Below, piece by piece: positions 15,648 to 24,733 of a stretch of DNA of 64,000 nucleotides (its first letter is position 1; the number at the start of each line of letters is the position of its first letter). The notes below the pieces were generated by a model, which was given only the letters and a program-made list of their open reading frames with translations, was not told the origin of the DNA and searched no databases. This DNA is from Variovorax sp. EL159 (GTDB taxonomy: Bacteria; Pseudomonadota; Gammaproteobacteria; Burkholderiales; Burkholderiaceae_C), in the NCBI RefSeq assembly GCF_900100965.1, contig NZ_FMUJ01000007.1:141690-205689 (forward strand), written 5' to 3'. A program made the translations under genes and the position numbers.

Positions 15648-17279
15648 TCACTTCATGTCCACGCCGTAGAAGGTGTGGCGGCCGAAGGGGCTCAGCTTGA
15701 AGTCGACCACTTCCTTGCGCACCGGCTTCAGCTGCACCGCATGCGCGATGGTGAACCACGGCGCCTGCTCCTTGAAGATGACTTGCGCCTTCTTGTAGAG
15801 CGCGTCGCGGTCGGCCTGCTTGGTCGTGCTCTTGGCCTTCACCACGAGGTCTTCATACGGCTGGTAGCAGAACTTCGACACGTTGCTGCCGCTGGCCGAC
15901 TTGGCCGAGGCGCAGCCCAGCAGCGTGTAGAGGAAGTTGTCCGGGTCGCCGTTGTCGCCGGTCCAGCCCATCATGCCCATCTGGTGTTCGCCGGCCTGCA
16001 GGCGCTTGCGGTACTCGCCCCACTCGAAGCTCTTGATCTCGGCCTTCACGTTGATCTTGGCCAGGTCGGCCTGCATCAGCTCGGCGATGCGCTTGGCGTT
16101 CGGGTTGTATGGACGCTGCACGGGCATGGCCCACAGGTCGGTCGTGAAGCCATCGGGAAAGCCGGCCTGCGCCAGCAGCTTCTTGGCGGCTTCGGGGTCG
16201 TACGGGTCGTCCTTCACCGCGTCGTTGTAGGACCACATGCTCGGCGGAATCGGGTTCTTCGCGGCCACGCCGGTCGACAGGTACACGCCGTCGATGATGG
16301 CCTTCTTGTTGATCGCCATGCTGATGGCCTTGCGCACGCGCACGTCGTCGAAGGGCTTCTTCGTGGTGTTGAACGACAGGTAGCCCACGTTCAGGCCGGG
16401 CTGCTCCAGCAGCTGCACGTTCGGGTCCTTGCGGATCGCGTCGAGGTCGGCCGGGTTCGGGTACGGCATGACGTGGCATTCGCCCTTTTGCAGCTTGGCC
16501 CAGCGCACCGACGCATCGGGTGTGATCGCGAACACGAGGTCGTCGATCTTGGCCTTGCCGCCCCAGTACTGCGGGAAGGCCTTGAAGCGGATGATCGCGT
16601 CCTTCTGGTATTGCACGAGGTAGAACGGGCCGGTGCCGATCGGGTCCTGGTCGACCTTCTCGGGCGTGCCGGCCTTCAGCATGGCAATGGCGTATTCCTT
16701 CGACTGGATGCCCGCGTACTGCATCGCCAGGTTCGCAAGGAACGGTGCCTCGGCCTGGTTGAGCGTGATCTTGACGGTGTAGTCGTCGATGCGGTCCACC
16801 GACTTCAGCAGCTTGGGCATGCCCATGTCATTGAAGTACGAGTGGTTCTGGCTCGTGACCTTGAAGTACGGGTCGCTCTCTTTCCACTGCCGCTCGATCA
16901 TGAAGATGAAGTCGTCGGCGTTGAAGTCGCGCGTGGGCTTGAAGCTCTTGCTGGTGGTGTGCCACTTCACGCCCTTGCGCAGGTGGAAGGTGTAGACCGT
17001 GCCGTCGGGCGAGATGTCCCATTTTTCGGCCAGGCCCGGCACGACCTTGGTGCCGCCGCGCTCGAACTCGACGATGGTGTTGTAGACCTGCGTGGTCACG
17101 TCGAACGAAGTGCCGGTGGTGTTCATGCCCGGATAGAAATTCTCCGGGCTGCCTTCTGCGCAATACACCAGCGTCTTGGCAGACACGACGCCACAGGCCA
17201 GGGTAAGGGCCGCAAGCGCTGTCGGTGCCAGAAGCGCCAGCTTTCGTGAGCGGCGCGAAACGGTGGGCTGGGTCTTCAT
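15648..17279 (-). CDS. dppA: Periplasmic dipeptide-binding protein (SBP family 5)
   Basis: Substrate-binding protein of 543 aa for the peptide ABC transporter encoded just upstream. A cleavable signal peptide (KLALLAPTALAALTLACGVVSA) precedes mature KTLVYCAEGSPENFYPGMN, which matches the DppA start closely. The family-5 stretch PGLAEKWDISPDGTVYTFHL and RKGVKWH follow. The ATG at 17279 has an AAGGAG site 6 bases upstream and beats an ATG six codons earlier. In this operon the binding-protein gene comes after the ATPase genes, unlike E. coli where dppA is first. Dipeptide specificity is inferred from similarity; haem or delta-aminolevulinate are other known DppA ligands. Confidence 0.93.
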   Translation of the reverse strand: MKTQPTVSRRSRKLALLAPTALAALTLACGVVSAKTLVYCAEGSPENFYPGMNTTGTSFDVTTQVYNTIVEFERGGTKVVPGLAEKWDISPDGTVYTFHLRKGVKWHTTSKSFKPTRDFNADDFIFMIERQWKESDPYFKVTSQNHSYFNDMGMPKLLKSVDRIDDYTVKITLNQAEAPFLANLAMQYAGIQSKEYAIAMLKAGTPEKVDQDPIGTGPFYLVQYQKDAIIRFKAFPQYWGGKAKIDDLVFAITPDASVRWAKLQKGECHVMPYPNPADLDAIRKDPNVQLLEQPGLNVGYLSFNTTKKPFDDVRVRKAISMAINKKAIIDGVYLSTGVAAKNPIPPSMWSYNDAVKDDPYDPEAAKKLLAQAGFPDGFTTDLWAMPVQRPYNPNAKRIAELMQADLAKINVKAEIKSFEWGEYRKRLQAGEHQMGMMGWTGDNGDPDNFLYTLLGCASAKSASGSNVSKFCYQPYEDLVVKAKSTTKQADRDALYKKAQVIFKEQAPWFTIAHAVQLKPVRKEVVDFKLSPFGRHTFYGVDMK

Positions 17280-17315
17280 GTGGACTCCTTGGGACACGGT
17301 TGAAAAAGCAGGTTG

Positions 17316-18350
17316 CTAAGGATTCGTCGCCATCGAGATGGCGGGCGAAGGAACATCGGCGCGGACCGGGGCCGCACCGTCGAGGAACTTCTCCGAAAAG
17401 TGGCAGGCCACCAGCCGCTCGTCGAGCAAGCGCGGCAGCGGACGCTCTTCGCGGCAACGCGGCGCCACGTGCGGGCAGCGCGTGCTGAAGACACAGCCCG
17501 AAGGCGGATTCAGCGGCGAGGGCAGCTCGCCCTTGAGCACGATGCGCTGGTTGCTGAGGCCCGGCGTCGATGCCAGCAACGCCTGCGTGTAGGGATGCAG
17601 CGGCCGCGCGAAGATGCGCGACTTGGGGCCCTGCTCCACCGCGTGGCCCAGGTACATCACCAGCACGTCGTGCGCGATGTGGCGCACCACGCCGAGGTCG
17701 TGCGAAATGAAAAGGTACGCAAGGCCCAGTTCGGCCTGCAGGTCGCTCAGCAGGTTCAGCACCTGCGCCTGGATCGACACGTCGAGCGCCGACACCGGCT
17801 CGTCGGCCACGAGCAGGCGCGGCGACAACATGAGCGCGCGCGCGATCGCGATGCGCTGGCGCTGGCCGCCCGAGAACATGTGCGGATAGCGGTTGGCGTA
17901 CTCGGGCCGCAGGCCCACGCGCACGAGCATCTCGCGGGCCTTCGCGGCGCGCTCCGGCTTGCCCAGTGCGGTGTTGATCGCGAGCGGGTCTTCGAGCACC
18001 GCCGAGATCTTCTTGCGTGGATTGAGCGAGCCGTAGGGGTTCTGGAACACCAGTTGCACGGCCTGGCGCAGCTCGCGCTTCTGCTCCGCCGCCTGATCCA
18101 CCGCGTCGGCGCCGACCAACGTGAGCTGCCCCGCCGTCGGCTTCTCGATCAGCGCGATCATCCGCGCCAGCGTCGACTTGCCGCACCCCGACTCGCCGAC
18201 CACGGCCAGCGTGCGGCCGCGCTCGATGCGAAAGGAGATGTCGCCCACGGCACGCAACTGCGAAGGCGCGCGAAACAACCCGCGCCGGATTTCATAAGTG
18301 CGCTGGAGGTTGCGTGCCTCCACCACGACGTTGCTCGTCACTTCGCTCAT
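17316..18350 (-). CDS. dppF: Dipeptide ABC transporter ATP-binding protein DppF
   Basis: ABC ATPase of 344 aa. It has Walker A GESGCGKST (Lys58), the Q-loop QLVFQNPYGSLNPRK, signature FSGGQRQRIAIARAL, Walker B LLVADEPVSALD and the H-loop FISHDLGV. The C-terminal oligopeptide-type extension carries a cysteine cluster (SGCVFSTRCPHVAPRC and VACHF), which in family members binds an iron-sulfur cluster or metal. Its ATG overlaps the dppD stop codon (ATGA), so the two ATPases are translationally coupled. The frame is open far upstream, but that part lies inside dppD. Confidence 0.94.
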   Translation of the reverse strand: MSEVTSNVVVEARNLQRTYEIRRGLFRAPSQLRAVGDISFRIERGRTLAVVGESGCGKSTLARMIALIEKPTAGQLTLVGADAVDQAAEQKRELRQAVQLVFQNPYGSLNPRKKISAVLEDPLAINTALGKPERAAKAREMLVRVGLRPEYANRYPHMFSGGQRQRIAIARALMLSPRLLVADEPVSALDVSIQAQVLNLLSDLQAELGLAYLFISHDLGVVRHIAHDVLVMYLGHAVEQGPKSRIFARPLHPYTQALLASTPGLSNQRIVLKGELPSPLNPPSGCVFSTRCPHVAPRCREERPLPRLLDERLVACHFSEKFLDGAAPVRADVPSPAISMATNP

Positions 18351-19372
18351 TGCACGGCCTCGGCAACCGACTGGCGCGGCCTGTCGTTCTCGATGGCCGC
18401 CAGCCGCCCCAGCTCGCCGAGCGGGAAGTGGCAACGCACCTCGGCCTCTTGCCACTCGCGCAGCGCCGGCCGCACATGGCAGGCGCGCTCGGTGACGTAG
18501 GCGCAACGCGGCGCGAACAGGCAACCGGCGGGCCGGTCGTGCACGCCCGGCACCATGCCGCTGATGGTGGCGAGCCGTCCCTCGGGCGCGGCCCGCTCGG
18601 GCAGCGCCGCGAGCAGCGCCTCGGTGTAGGGATGCTGCGGCGATGCGAAGAGGCGGTCGACGCGCTGCTGCTCCATCAGCTGCCCCGCGTACATCACGGC
18701 AATGCGCTGCGCCATCTCGCTGACCACGCCCATGTTGTGCGTGATGAGCACGAGCGCCATGCCGCGCTCTTTCTGCAGGTCACGCAGCAGGTCGAGGATC
18801 TGCGCCTGGATGGTGACGTCGAGCGCGGTGGTCGGCTCGTCGGCGATCAGCAGGCGCGGGTTGCAGGCGATGGCCATGGCGATCATCACGCGCTGGTTCA
18901 TGCCGCCCGAGAGCTGGTGCGGATAGCTGCCCAGGCGCGACGACGCGGCCGGAATGCCGACCTGTTCGAGCAGCTCGGTTGCGCGCCGCTTCGCATCGCG
19001 CTTGTCGAGCTTCAGGTGCAGCCGCAGCGTTTCCATGAGCTGGAAGCCGATGGTGAAGCAGGGGTTGAGGCTCGTGGTCGGCTCCTGGAAGATCATCGCG
19101 ACCTCCTTGCCGACCAGCGAGCGGCGCACCTTGTCGGAGATGCCGAGCAGCTCCTTGCCCGCGAAGCGCATGTGGTCCGCGCGCACCCGGCCGGGAAAGC
19201 CGACGAGGCCCATCAGCGCCATCATCGTGACGCTCTTGCCCGAGCCCGATTCGCCGACGATGCCGAGCACTTCGCCCTCTTCGAGCCTGAGGCTCACGCC
19301 GTCGACGGCATGCAGCACGCCGCCTTGTGTAGGGAACTCGACGTGCAAATCCTTGATGTCCAGAAGGCTCAT
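18347..19372 (-). CDS. dppD: Dipeptide ABC transporter ATP-binding protein DppD
   Basis: ABC ATPase of 341 aa, partner of DppF. Walker A is GESGSGKSVTM (Lys46), the Q-loop is MIFQEPTTSLNP, the signature is LSGGMNQRVMIAMAI (the GMNQR form usual for DppD/OppD), Walker B is LLIADEPTTALD and the H-loop is LITHNMG. The C-terminal AGCLFAPRCAYVTERAC again gives the cysteine cluster. The ATG at 19372 is the family start, MSLLDIKDLHVEF. A 118-base gap containing the second dispersed repeat separates it from dppC. Confidence 0.95.
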   Translation of the reverse strand: MSLLDIKDLHVEFPTQGGVLHAVDGVSLRLEEGEVLGIVGESGSGKSVTMMALMGLVGFPGRVRADHMRFAGKELLGISDKVRRSLVGKEVAMIFQEPTTSLNPCFTIGFQLMETLRLHLKLDKRDAKRRATELLEQVGIPAASSRLGSYPHQLSGGMNQRVMIAMAIACNPRLLIADEPTTALDVTIQAQILDLLRDLQKERGMALVLITHNMGVVSEMAQRIAVMYAGQLMEQQRVDRLFASPQHPYTEALLAALPERAAPEGRLATISGMVPGVHDRPAGCLFAPRCAYVTERACHVRPALREWQEAEVRCHFPLGELGRLAAIENDRPRQSVAEAVQ

Positions 19373-19384
19373 CTCTCCCCCAGT

Positions 19385-19467
19385 CTTCGCGCACTTCGTG
19401 TCGCTACGCCAACCCCCTCGCAGGGGGCGATACCGGCGGCCCGGCAAAGCCGGTTCCGCGGTATCCC
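19385..19467. repeat. Dispersed structured repeat, copy B (83-bp core)
   Basis: It aligns ungapped with 2217-2299. Nested structure is clear here: a hairpin CCCCCT-cgc-AGGGGG (19413-19427), then GATACC (19429-19434) pairing with GGTATC (19460-19465) around an inner CCGGC-aaa-GCCGG stem (19441-19453). It sits inside the dpp operon, in the gap between dppC and dppD, so it would be part of the polycistronic mRNA and may tune or segment expression. Confidence 0.78.
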
Positions 19468-19490
19468 TGGAATGAGGAAATCGATACTTT

Positions 19491-20393
19491 TCATCGTTTC
19501 AGCTTCGGGTCGAGCGCGTCGCGCAGCCCGTCGCCCAGCAGGTTGAAGGCCAGCACGGCCATGAGAATCGCAAGGCCGGGGAAGGTGACGACCCACCACG
19601 CGCGCAGCACGAATTCGCGCGCATCGGCCAGCATCGTTCCCCATTCGGGCGACGGTGGCTGCGCGCCGAGGCCGAGAAAGCCGAGCGCGGCCGCATCGAG
19701 GATGGCGGTCGAGATGCCGAGCGAGGCCTGCACGATCAGCGGCGCGGCGCAGTTGGGCAGCACCTCGCGGAACATCAGGCGCAGCGTGCCGGCGCCGCTG
19801 ACGCGCGCGGCGGTCACGTAGTCGCGCGAGACCTCGGCGATGACGGCGGCGCGCGTGATGCGCACGTAGTGCGGCAGCACCACGATCGCCACCGCGAGCA
19901 TCGCGTTCACCAGGCCCGGCCCGAGGATCGCGACGATCACGATGGCGAGCAGCAGGCTCGGCAGCGTGAGCACGATGTCCATGAGCCGCATGATCGCGAT
20001 CTCGAGCATGCCGCGAAAGAACCCCGCGATGAGGCCGAGCACCACGCCCGCGACCACCGACAGCGCGACCACCGCGACACCGATCGACAGCGAGAGCCGT
20101 GCGCCATGCATGAGGCGCGAAAGAATGTCGCGCCCGATCGCGTCGGTGCCCAGCAGGTAGCTGACGCTGCCGCCCTGCTGCCACGCCGGCGGCTGCAGGA
20201 AGACGGCGCTGTTGGTTTCGTTCGGCGCGTGCGGTGCGATCCACGGCGCGAACAGCGCGACGAGCAGCAGCAGGACGATGATGGCCAGCCCGATGACCGC
20301 GCCACGATTGGCCGAGAAGGCCGTCCAGAACTCGCGCCAGGGGCCGGGCGGTGCGGGGCTTGCGCCGGGGGAAATGATTTGTGTGGTCGCCAT
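19491..20393 (-). CDS. dppC: Dipeptide ABC transporter permease DppC
   Basis: Inner-membrane permease of 300 aa. The N-terminal OppC-type segment (WREFWTAFSANRGAVIGLAI, then LLLLVALFAPWIAPH) is followed by the LLGTDAIGRDILSRLMHGAR block and the BPD_transp_1 core with the EAA loop DYVTAARVSGAGTLRLMF. It starts 4 bases after the dppB stop codon, so it is tightly coupled. The end of the protein, LLGDGLRDALDPKLKR, is canonical for DppC. Confidence 0.95.
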   Translation of the reverse strand: MATTQIISPGASPAPPGPWREFWTAFSANRGAVIGLAIIVLLLLVALFAPWIAPHAPNETNSAVFLQPPAWQQGGSVSYLLGTDAIGRDILSRLMHGARLSLSIGVAVVALSVVAGVVLGLIAGFFRGMLEIAIMRLMDIVLTLPSLLLAIVIVAILGPGLVNAMLAVAIVVLPHYVRITRAAVIAEVSRDYVTAARVSGAGTLRLMFREVLPNCAAPLIVQASLGISTAILDAAALGFLGLGAQPPSPEWGTMLADAREFVLRAWWVVTFPGLAILMAVLAFNLLGDGLRDALDPKLKR

Positions 20394-20397
20394 GCGT

Positions 20398-21402
20398 TCA
20401 GCGCCGGATGCGGGGGTTGATGACGCCGTAAGCCACGTCGACGAGCAGGTTGACCATCATCACGATGGCACCGAGCAGCAGCATGCCGCCCTGCAGCACC
20501 GGATAGTCGCGCCGGCCGATGGCCTCGATGAGCCACTTGCCGACGCCGGGCCAGGAGAAGATGGTCTCGGTGAGGATCGCGCCGGTGAACAGCACGCCCA
20601 CCTGCAGCCCGATGACGGTGACGACCGGGATCAGCGCATTGCGCAGCGCATGCAGCCCCACCACGCGAAAGCGCGAGAGGCCCTTGGCGCGCGCGGTGCG
20701 GATGTAGTCTTCGCCGAGCACCTCGAGCATGGCCGAGCGCGTCATGCGCGCGATGACGGCGAGCGGCACGGTGCCCAGCACCACGGCCGGCAAGATCAGG
20801 TGATGCAGCGCCGACCAGAAGGCATCGGTGTCGCCGGCGCGCAGCGAGTCGATCAGCAAAAAGCCGGTGTCGGGCTCGATGTAGTACTGCACCGCGATGC
20901 GCCCCGACACGGGCGTCCATCCGAGCTGCACCGAGAAGAACAGGATCAGCAGCAGGCCCCACCAGAAGATCGGCATCGAGTAGCCGGTGAGCGACGTGGC
21001 CATGACGCCATGATCGAAGATGGAATTGCGCCGCACCGCCGCCAGGATGCCGGCCGGCAGGCCGAGCAGCAGCGCGAAAAGAATCGCGCAGACCGCAAGC
21101 TCCACCGTGGCCGGGAAGAGCGCGAGGAACTCGCTCATCACCGTGTCTTGCGTGATGAGCGACTTGCCGAGGTCACCGTGCAGCACGCGGCCGATGTAGA
21201 TGCCGTACTGCACGATCACGGGCTTGTCGAAGCCGTAGGCGGTGCGCAGTTCGGCATGGCGCGCGGGATCGATCCCGCGCTCGCCGGCCATGGTTTCTAT
21301 GGGATCACCCGGCACGAGCCGGATGAGGAAGAAGGCGAGCAATGTCATGCCGATGAAGGTCGGCACCAACAGGCTCACACGGGTAAGAATGAATCGAAAC
21401 AT
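20398..21402 (-). CDS. dppB: Dipeptide ABC transporter permease DppB
   Basis: First gene of the dppBCDFA-mtnN operon; 334 aa, matching the family. MFRFILTRVSLLVPTFIGMT is the typical N-terminal helix, followed by IRLVPGDPIETMAGERG, and the EAA-type loop DYIRTARAKGLSRFRVVG; it ends in NPRIRR. The ATG at 21402 is preferred to one six codons upstream, because it starts at the family N-terminus. The fadD gene ends 51 bases further upstream on the same strand, so read-through from fadD is possible. Confidence 0.94.
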   Translation of the reverse strand: MFRFILTRVSLLVPTFIGMTLLAFFLIRLVPGDPIETMAGERGIDPARHAELRTAYGFDKPVIVQYGIYIGRVLHGDLGKSLITQDTVMSEFLALFPATVELAVCAILFALLLGLPAGILAAVRRNSIFDHGVMATSLTGYSMPIFWWGLLLILFFSVQLGWTPVSGRIAVQYYIEPDTGFLLIDSLRAGDTDAFWSALHHLILPAVVLGTVPLAVIARMTRSAMLEVLGEDYIRTARAKGLSRFRVVGLHALRNALIPVVTVIGLQVGVLFTGAILTETIFSWPGVGKWLIEAIGRRDYPVLQGGMLLLGAIVMMVNLLVDVAYGVINPRIRR

Positions 21403-21453
21403 CGACCCGCGAATATGCAAGATCGATGCCGTGGCCCTACCCGGGCCGAACCC

Positions 21454-23133
21454 TTACTTCTTCGCGTCTCGCAACTCGCGGCGAAGGATCTTGCCGACCG
21501 GTGTCTTCGGCATGTCCGTACGAAACTCTACGATTCGCGGCTGCTTGTAACCCGTTAGGTTTGCTCTGCAATATTCGCGCACTTGGGCCTCTGTGAGCGA
21601 AGGGTCTTTCTTGACGATCACGAGCTTCACGGCTTCGCCGGTCTTCTCATCAGGCACACCGACCGCCGCGCATTCGAGCACGCCCGGAATCAGTGCCACC
21701 ACGTCTTCGATCTCGTTCGGGTACACGTTGAAGCCCGACACCAGGATCATGTCCTTCTTGCGGTCGACCACCTTGAAGTAGCCGCGCTCGTCGACCACGC
21801 CGATGTCGCCGCTCTTGAAGTAGCCATCGGGCGTCATGACCTTCGCGGTCTCGTCGGGGCGCTGCCAGTAGCCGGCCATCACCTGCGGGCCCTTGATCGC
21901 GATCTCGCCGCGCTCGCCCACAGGCACTTCGTTGCCTTCGTCGTCGAGCAGCTTGAGCCAGGTGTTCGGCAGCGGCAGGCCGATGGTGCCGGTGTAGGCG
22001 GTGCTGTTGGTGGGGTTGCAGGTGGTCGACGGCGAGGTCTCCGACAGGCCGTAGCCCTCGCAGATCGAGCAGCCGGTTTTCTCGAGCCAGAGCTTGGCCA
22101 CCGCGGCCTGCACGGCCATGCCGCCGCCGACCGAGATCTTGAGGTTCTTCCAGTTGACGGTGTTGAAGTCGGGGTGGTTCGCCAGGCCGTTGAACAGCGT
22201 GTTGACGGCCGGGAAGCTGTGGATGGTGTGCTTCGACAGTTCCTTGAGCACGCCCGCGATGTCGCGCGGATTCGGGATCAGGATCAGCTTGCCGCCCGTG
22301 CGCATGTTCAGCATCATGCCGACCGTGAACGCGAAGATGTGATACAGCGGCAGCGCGCACACGCTGGTGGGCTGTTCATTGGCGGGCACCTTCTCCATGG
22401 CCGGCGCGTTCCATGCCTCGGACTGCAGCACGTTGGCGATCACGTTGCGATGCAGCAGCACCGCGCCCTTCGACACGCCCGTGGTGCCGCCGGTGTACTG
22501 CAGCACGGCCACGTCGTCGGGGCCGATGGCCACGGGTTGCGGCGCGCGGCTGGCGCCCTTGTCGAGCGCATCGTTGAAGCGCACCGCGCCCGGCAGGCTG
22601 AAGTGCGGCACCAGCTTCTTGACGTTGCGCACCACGTAGTTGACGAGCGCGCCCTTGAGGAAGCCCAGGCGGTCGCCCATGGAGGCCAGCACGATGTGCT
22701 TGATCGGCGTGGCCGCGATGCATTGCTGCAGCGTGGTGCCGAAGTTCTCCATGATGATGATGGTCTTGGCGCCCGAGTCCTTGAGCTGGTGCTCGAGTTC
22801 GCGCGGCGTGTACAGCGGGTTCACGTTGACCAGGATCAGGCCTGCGCGCAGGATGCCCGCGACCGCGATCGGGTACTGCGGGCAGTTGGGCATCATCGCG
22901 GCCACGCGGTCGCCCTTGACCAGGCCGAGCCCCTGCAGATAGCCCGCGAAGGCGCGGCTCTGCTTGTCGGTCTCGGCGTAGCTGATGTCCTTGCCCATGA
23001 AGCTGTAGGCCGTGCGGTCGGCGTACTTCGTGAAGCTCTCTTCCATGAGCGCGACCAGCGAGGGGTACTGCGAAGCATCGATATCGGCGGGCACACCCTG
23101 CGGGTAGCTGCTGAGCCAGGGACGGTCGGTCAT
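21454..23133 (-). CDS. fadD: Long-chain-fatty-acid--CoA ligase
   Basis: Acyl-adenylate-forming enzyme of 559 aa that activates long-chain fatty acids to acyl-CoA for beta-oxidation. The P-loop-like motif LQYTGGTTGVSKGA, the ICEGYGLSETSPSTTC motif, the YFKSGDIGVVDERGYFKVVD hinge and the C-terminal PKTPVGKILRRELRD with the catalytic lysine are all present. Similarity is closest to classical FadD. A GGAGGAG site precedes the ATG. A second acyl-CoA synthetase lies at 29.8 kb and differs in sequence. Confidence 0.93.
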   Translation of the reverse strand: MTDRPWLSSYPQGVPADIDASQYPSLVALMEESFTKYADRTAYSFMGKDISYAETDKQSRAFAGYLQGLGLVKGDRVAAMMPNCPQYPIAVAGILRAGLILVNVNPLYTPRELEHQLKDSGAKTIIIMENFGTTLQQCIAATPIKHIVLASMGDRLGFLKGALVNYVVRNVKKLVPHFSLPGAVRFNDALDKGASRAPQPVAIGPDDVAVLQYTGGTTGVSKGAVLLHRNVIANVLQSEAWNAPAMEKVPANEQPTSVCALPLYHIFAFTVGMMLNMRTGGKLILIPNPRDIAGVLKELSKHTIHSFPAVNTLFNGLANHPDFNTVNWKNLKISVGGGMAVQAAVAKLWLEKTGCSICEGYGLSETSPSTTCNPTNSTAYTGTIGLPLPNTWLKLLDDEGNEVPVGERGEIAIKGPQVMAGYWQRPDETAKVMTPDGYFKSGDIGVVDERGYFKVVDRKKDMILVSGFNVYPNEIEDVVALIPGVLECAAVGVPDEKTGEAVKLVIVKKDPSLTEAQVREYCRANLTGYKQPRIVEFRTDMPKTPVGKILRRELRDAKK

Positions 23134-23166
23134 TGGTTTTGTCTCCTCCGGGAGTCGGACAGTTGA

Positions 23167-23196
23167 AAACGAAAACGGCGCACGAAGTGGCGCCGC
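23167..23196 (-). terminator. Probable intrinsic terminator of the pnt operon
   Basis: On the minus strand a GC stem (GGCGCCA / TGCGCC, one bulge, loop CTTCG) is followed by GTTTTCGTTTTC. It lies about 40 bases after the pntB stop codon and before fadD. A second GCCCGC/GCGGGC hairpin precedes it near 23207-23222. Confidence 0.6.
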
Positions 23197-23233
23197 CAGG
23201 AACTCGCCCGCATCGCGGGCACGGACCTTCGGC

Positions 23234-24733
23234 CTATTCGATGGCCTTGCCCATATCTTCTACTACTTTCTTGGCATCGCCAAAAACCATCATGGTCTTG
23301 TCCATGTAGAAGAGCTCGTTGTCCAGGCCCGCATAACCCGCGGCCATGGAGCGCTTGTTCACGATCACGGTCTTGGCCTTGTAGGCCTCAAGAATGGGCA
23401 TGCCGTAGATCGGGCTGCCCTTGGTGTGGGCGGCCGGGTTCACCACGTCGTTGGCGCCCAGGATGATCGCCACGTCGGCCTGGCCGAACTCGCCGTTGAT
23501 GTCTTCCATCTCGAACACCTGGTCGTAGGGCACCTCGGCTTCAGCCAGCAGCACGTTCATGTGGCCGGGCATGCGGCCCGCCACCGGGTGGATGGCGTAC
23601 TTGACGGTGATGCCCTTGTCGGTGAGCTTTTGCGCCAGCTCCTTCACCGCATGCTGCGCGCGTGCCACGGCAAGGCCATAGCCCGGCACGATGACGACCG
23701 TCTCTGCATTGCCGAGCACGAAGGCCGCGTCGTCGGCGCTGCCGGTCTTCACCGGGCGCTGTTCCTTCGCCGCACCGCCGGCGCTGGCGGCCTCGCCACC
23801 GAAGCCGCCCAGGATCACGTTGAAGAACGAGCGGTTCATGGCCTTGCACATGATGTAGCTCAGGATCGCACCCGAGGAGCCCACCAGCGAACCGGCCACG
23901 ATCAGCATCGCGTTGTTCAGACTGAAGCCGATGCCCGCCGCCGCCCAGCCCGAGTAGCTGTTGAGCATCGACACCACCACCGGCATGTCGGCGCCGCCGA
24001 TCGGGATGATGATGAGCACGCCCATCACGAAGGCCAGCGCCAGCATCGCGAAGAACGCGCCCCAGTTTTCGGTGGCCACGAACAGCAGGCCCAGCGCGAT
24101 GGTCAGGAGGCCCAGCACCAGGTTCAGCATGTGCTGGCCCTTGAACTGCACCGGCGCACCCTGGAACAGGCGGAACTTGTACTTGCCCGACAGCTTGCCG
24201 AAGGCGATGACCGAGCCGCTGAAGGTGATGGCACCGATGGCCGCACCCAGGAACAGTTCGAGCCGGTTGCCGTAGGGAATGCCGTAGCGCACGAAGCCGT
24301 CGAGAACGAGCGCGCCATCGGGCGTGGCGGCACCGATCAGCGCGGCCACGGGTGCGGCCGTGATGCCGAAGGCCCAGGGCTCGGCCACGGCAGCCACACC
24401 GATGAAGACCGCAGCCAGGCCGATCATGCTGTGCATGAATGCGACCAGCTCGGGCATCTTGGTCATCTCGACCTTGTTGGCCATGAACGCGCCCAGGCCA
24501 CCGCCGACGACCACGGCCGCCAGCACATAGCCGATGCCGGTACCGAAGTCGACGTTGAGCGAACGCGTCAACCCGTGGATCAGCGCGATGGTCGTCAGCA
24601 CGGCGATCGCCATGCCGGTCATGCCGAAGATGTTGCCGCGGATCGAGGTGGTGGGATGGGACAGGCCCTTCAGGGCCTGGATGAAGCAGACGCTGGCAAT
24701 GAGATACAGCAGCGTGACGAGGTTCATGCTCAC
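23234..24733 (-). CDS. pntB: NAD(P) transhydrogenase subunit beta
   Basis: Subunit of the proton-translocating transhydrogenase, 499 aa, which couples hydride transfer between NADH and NADP+ to proton flow across the inner membrane. The first about 270 residues hold multiple membrane helices (domain II), and the C-terminal part is the NADP(H)-binding domain III with IVPGYGLAVARAQHAV and HPVAGRMPGHMNVLLAEA. A GTG at 24733 overlaps the pntAb stop (GTGA), giving MSMNLVTLLYL; an ATG two codons later is the alternative start. It is the last gene of the three-gene operon. Confidence 0.95.
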   Translation of the reverse strand: MSMNLVTLLYLIASVCFIQALKGLSHPTTSIRGNIFGMTGMAIAVLTTIALIHGLTRSLNVDFGTGIGYVLAAVVVGGGLGAFMANKVEMTKMPELVAFMHSMIGLAAVFIGVAAVAEPWAFGITAAPVAALIGAATPDGALVLDGFVRYGIPYGNRLELFLGAAIGAITFSGSVIAFGKLSGKYKFRLFQGAPVQFKGQHMLNLVLGLLTIALGLLFVATENWGAFFAMLALAFVMGVLIIIPIGGADMPVVVSMLNSYSGWAAAGIGFSLNNAMLIVAGSLVGSSGAILSYIMCKAMNRSFFNVILGGFGGEAASAGGAAKEQRPVKTGSADDAAFVLGNAETVVIVPGYGLAVARAQHAVKELAQKLTDKGITVKYAIHPVAGRMPGHMNVLLAEAEVPYDQVFEMEDINGEFGQADVAIILGANDVVNPAAHTKGSPIYGMPILEAYKAKTVIVNKRSMAAGYAGLDNELFYMDKTMMVFGDAKKVVEDMGKAIE

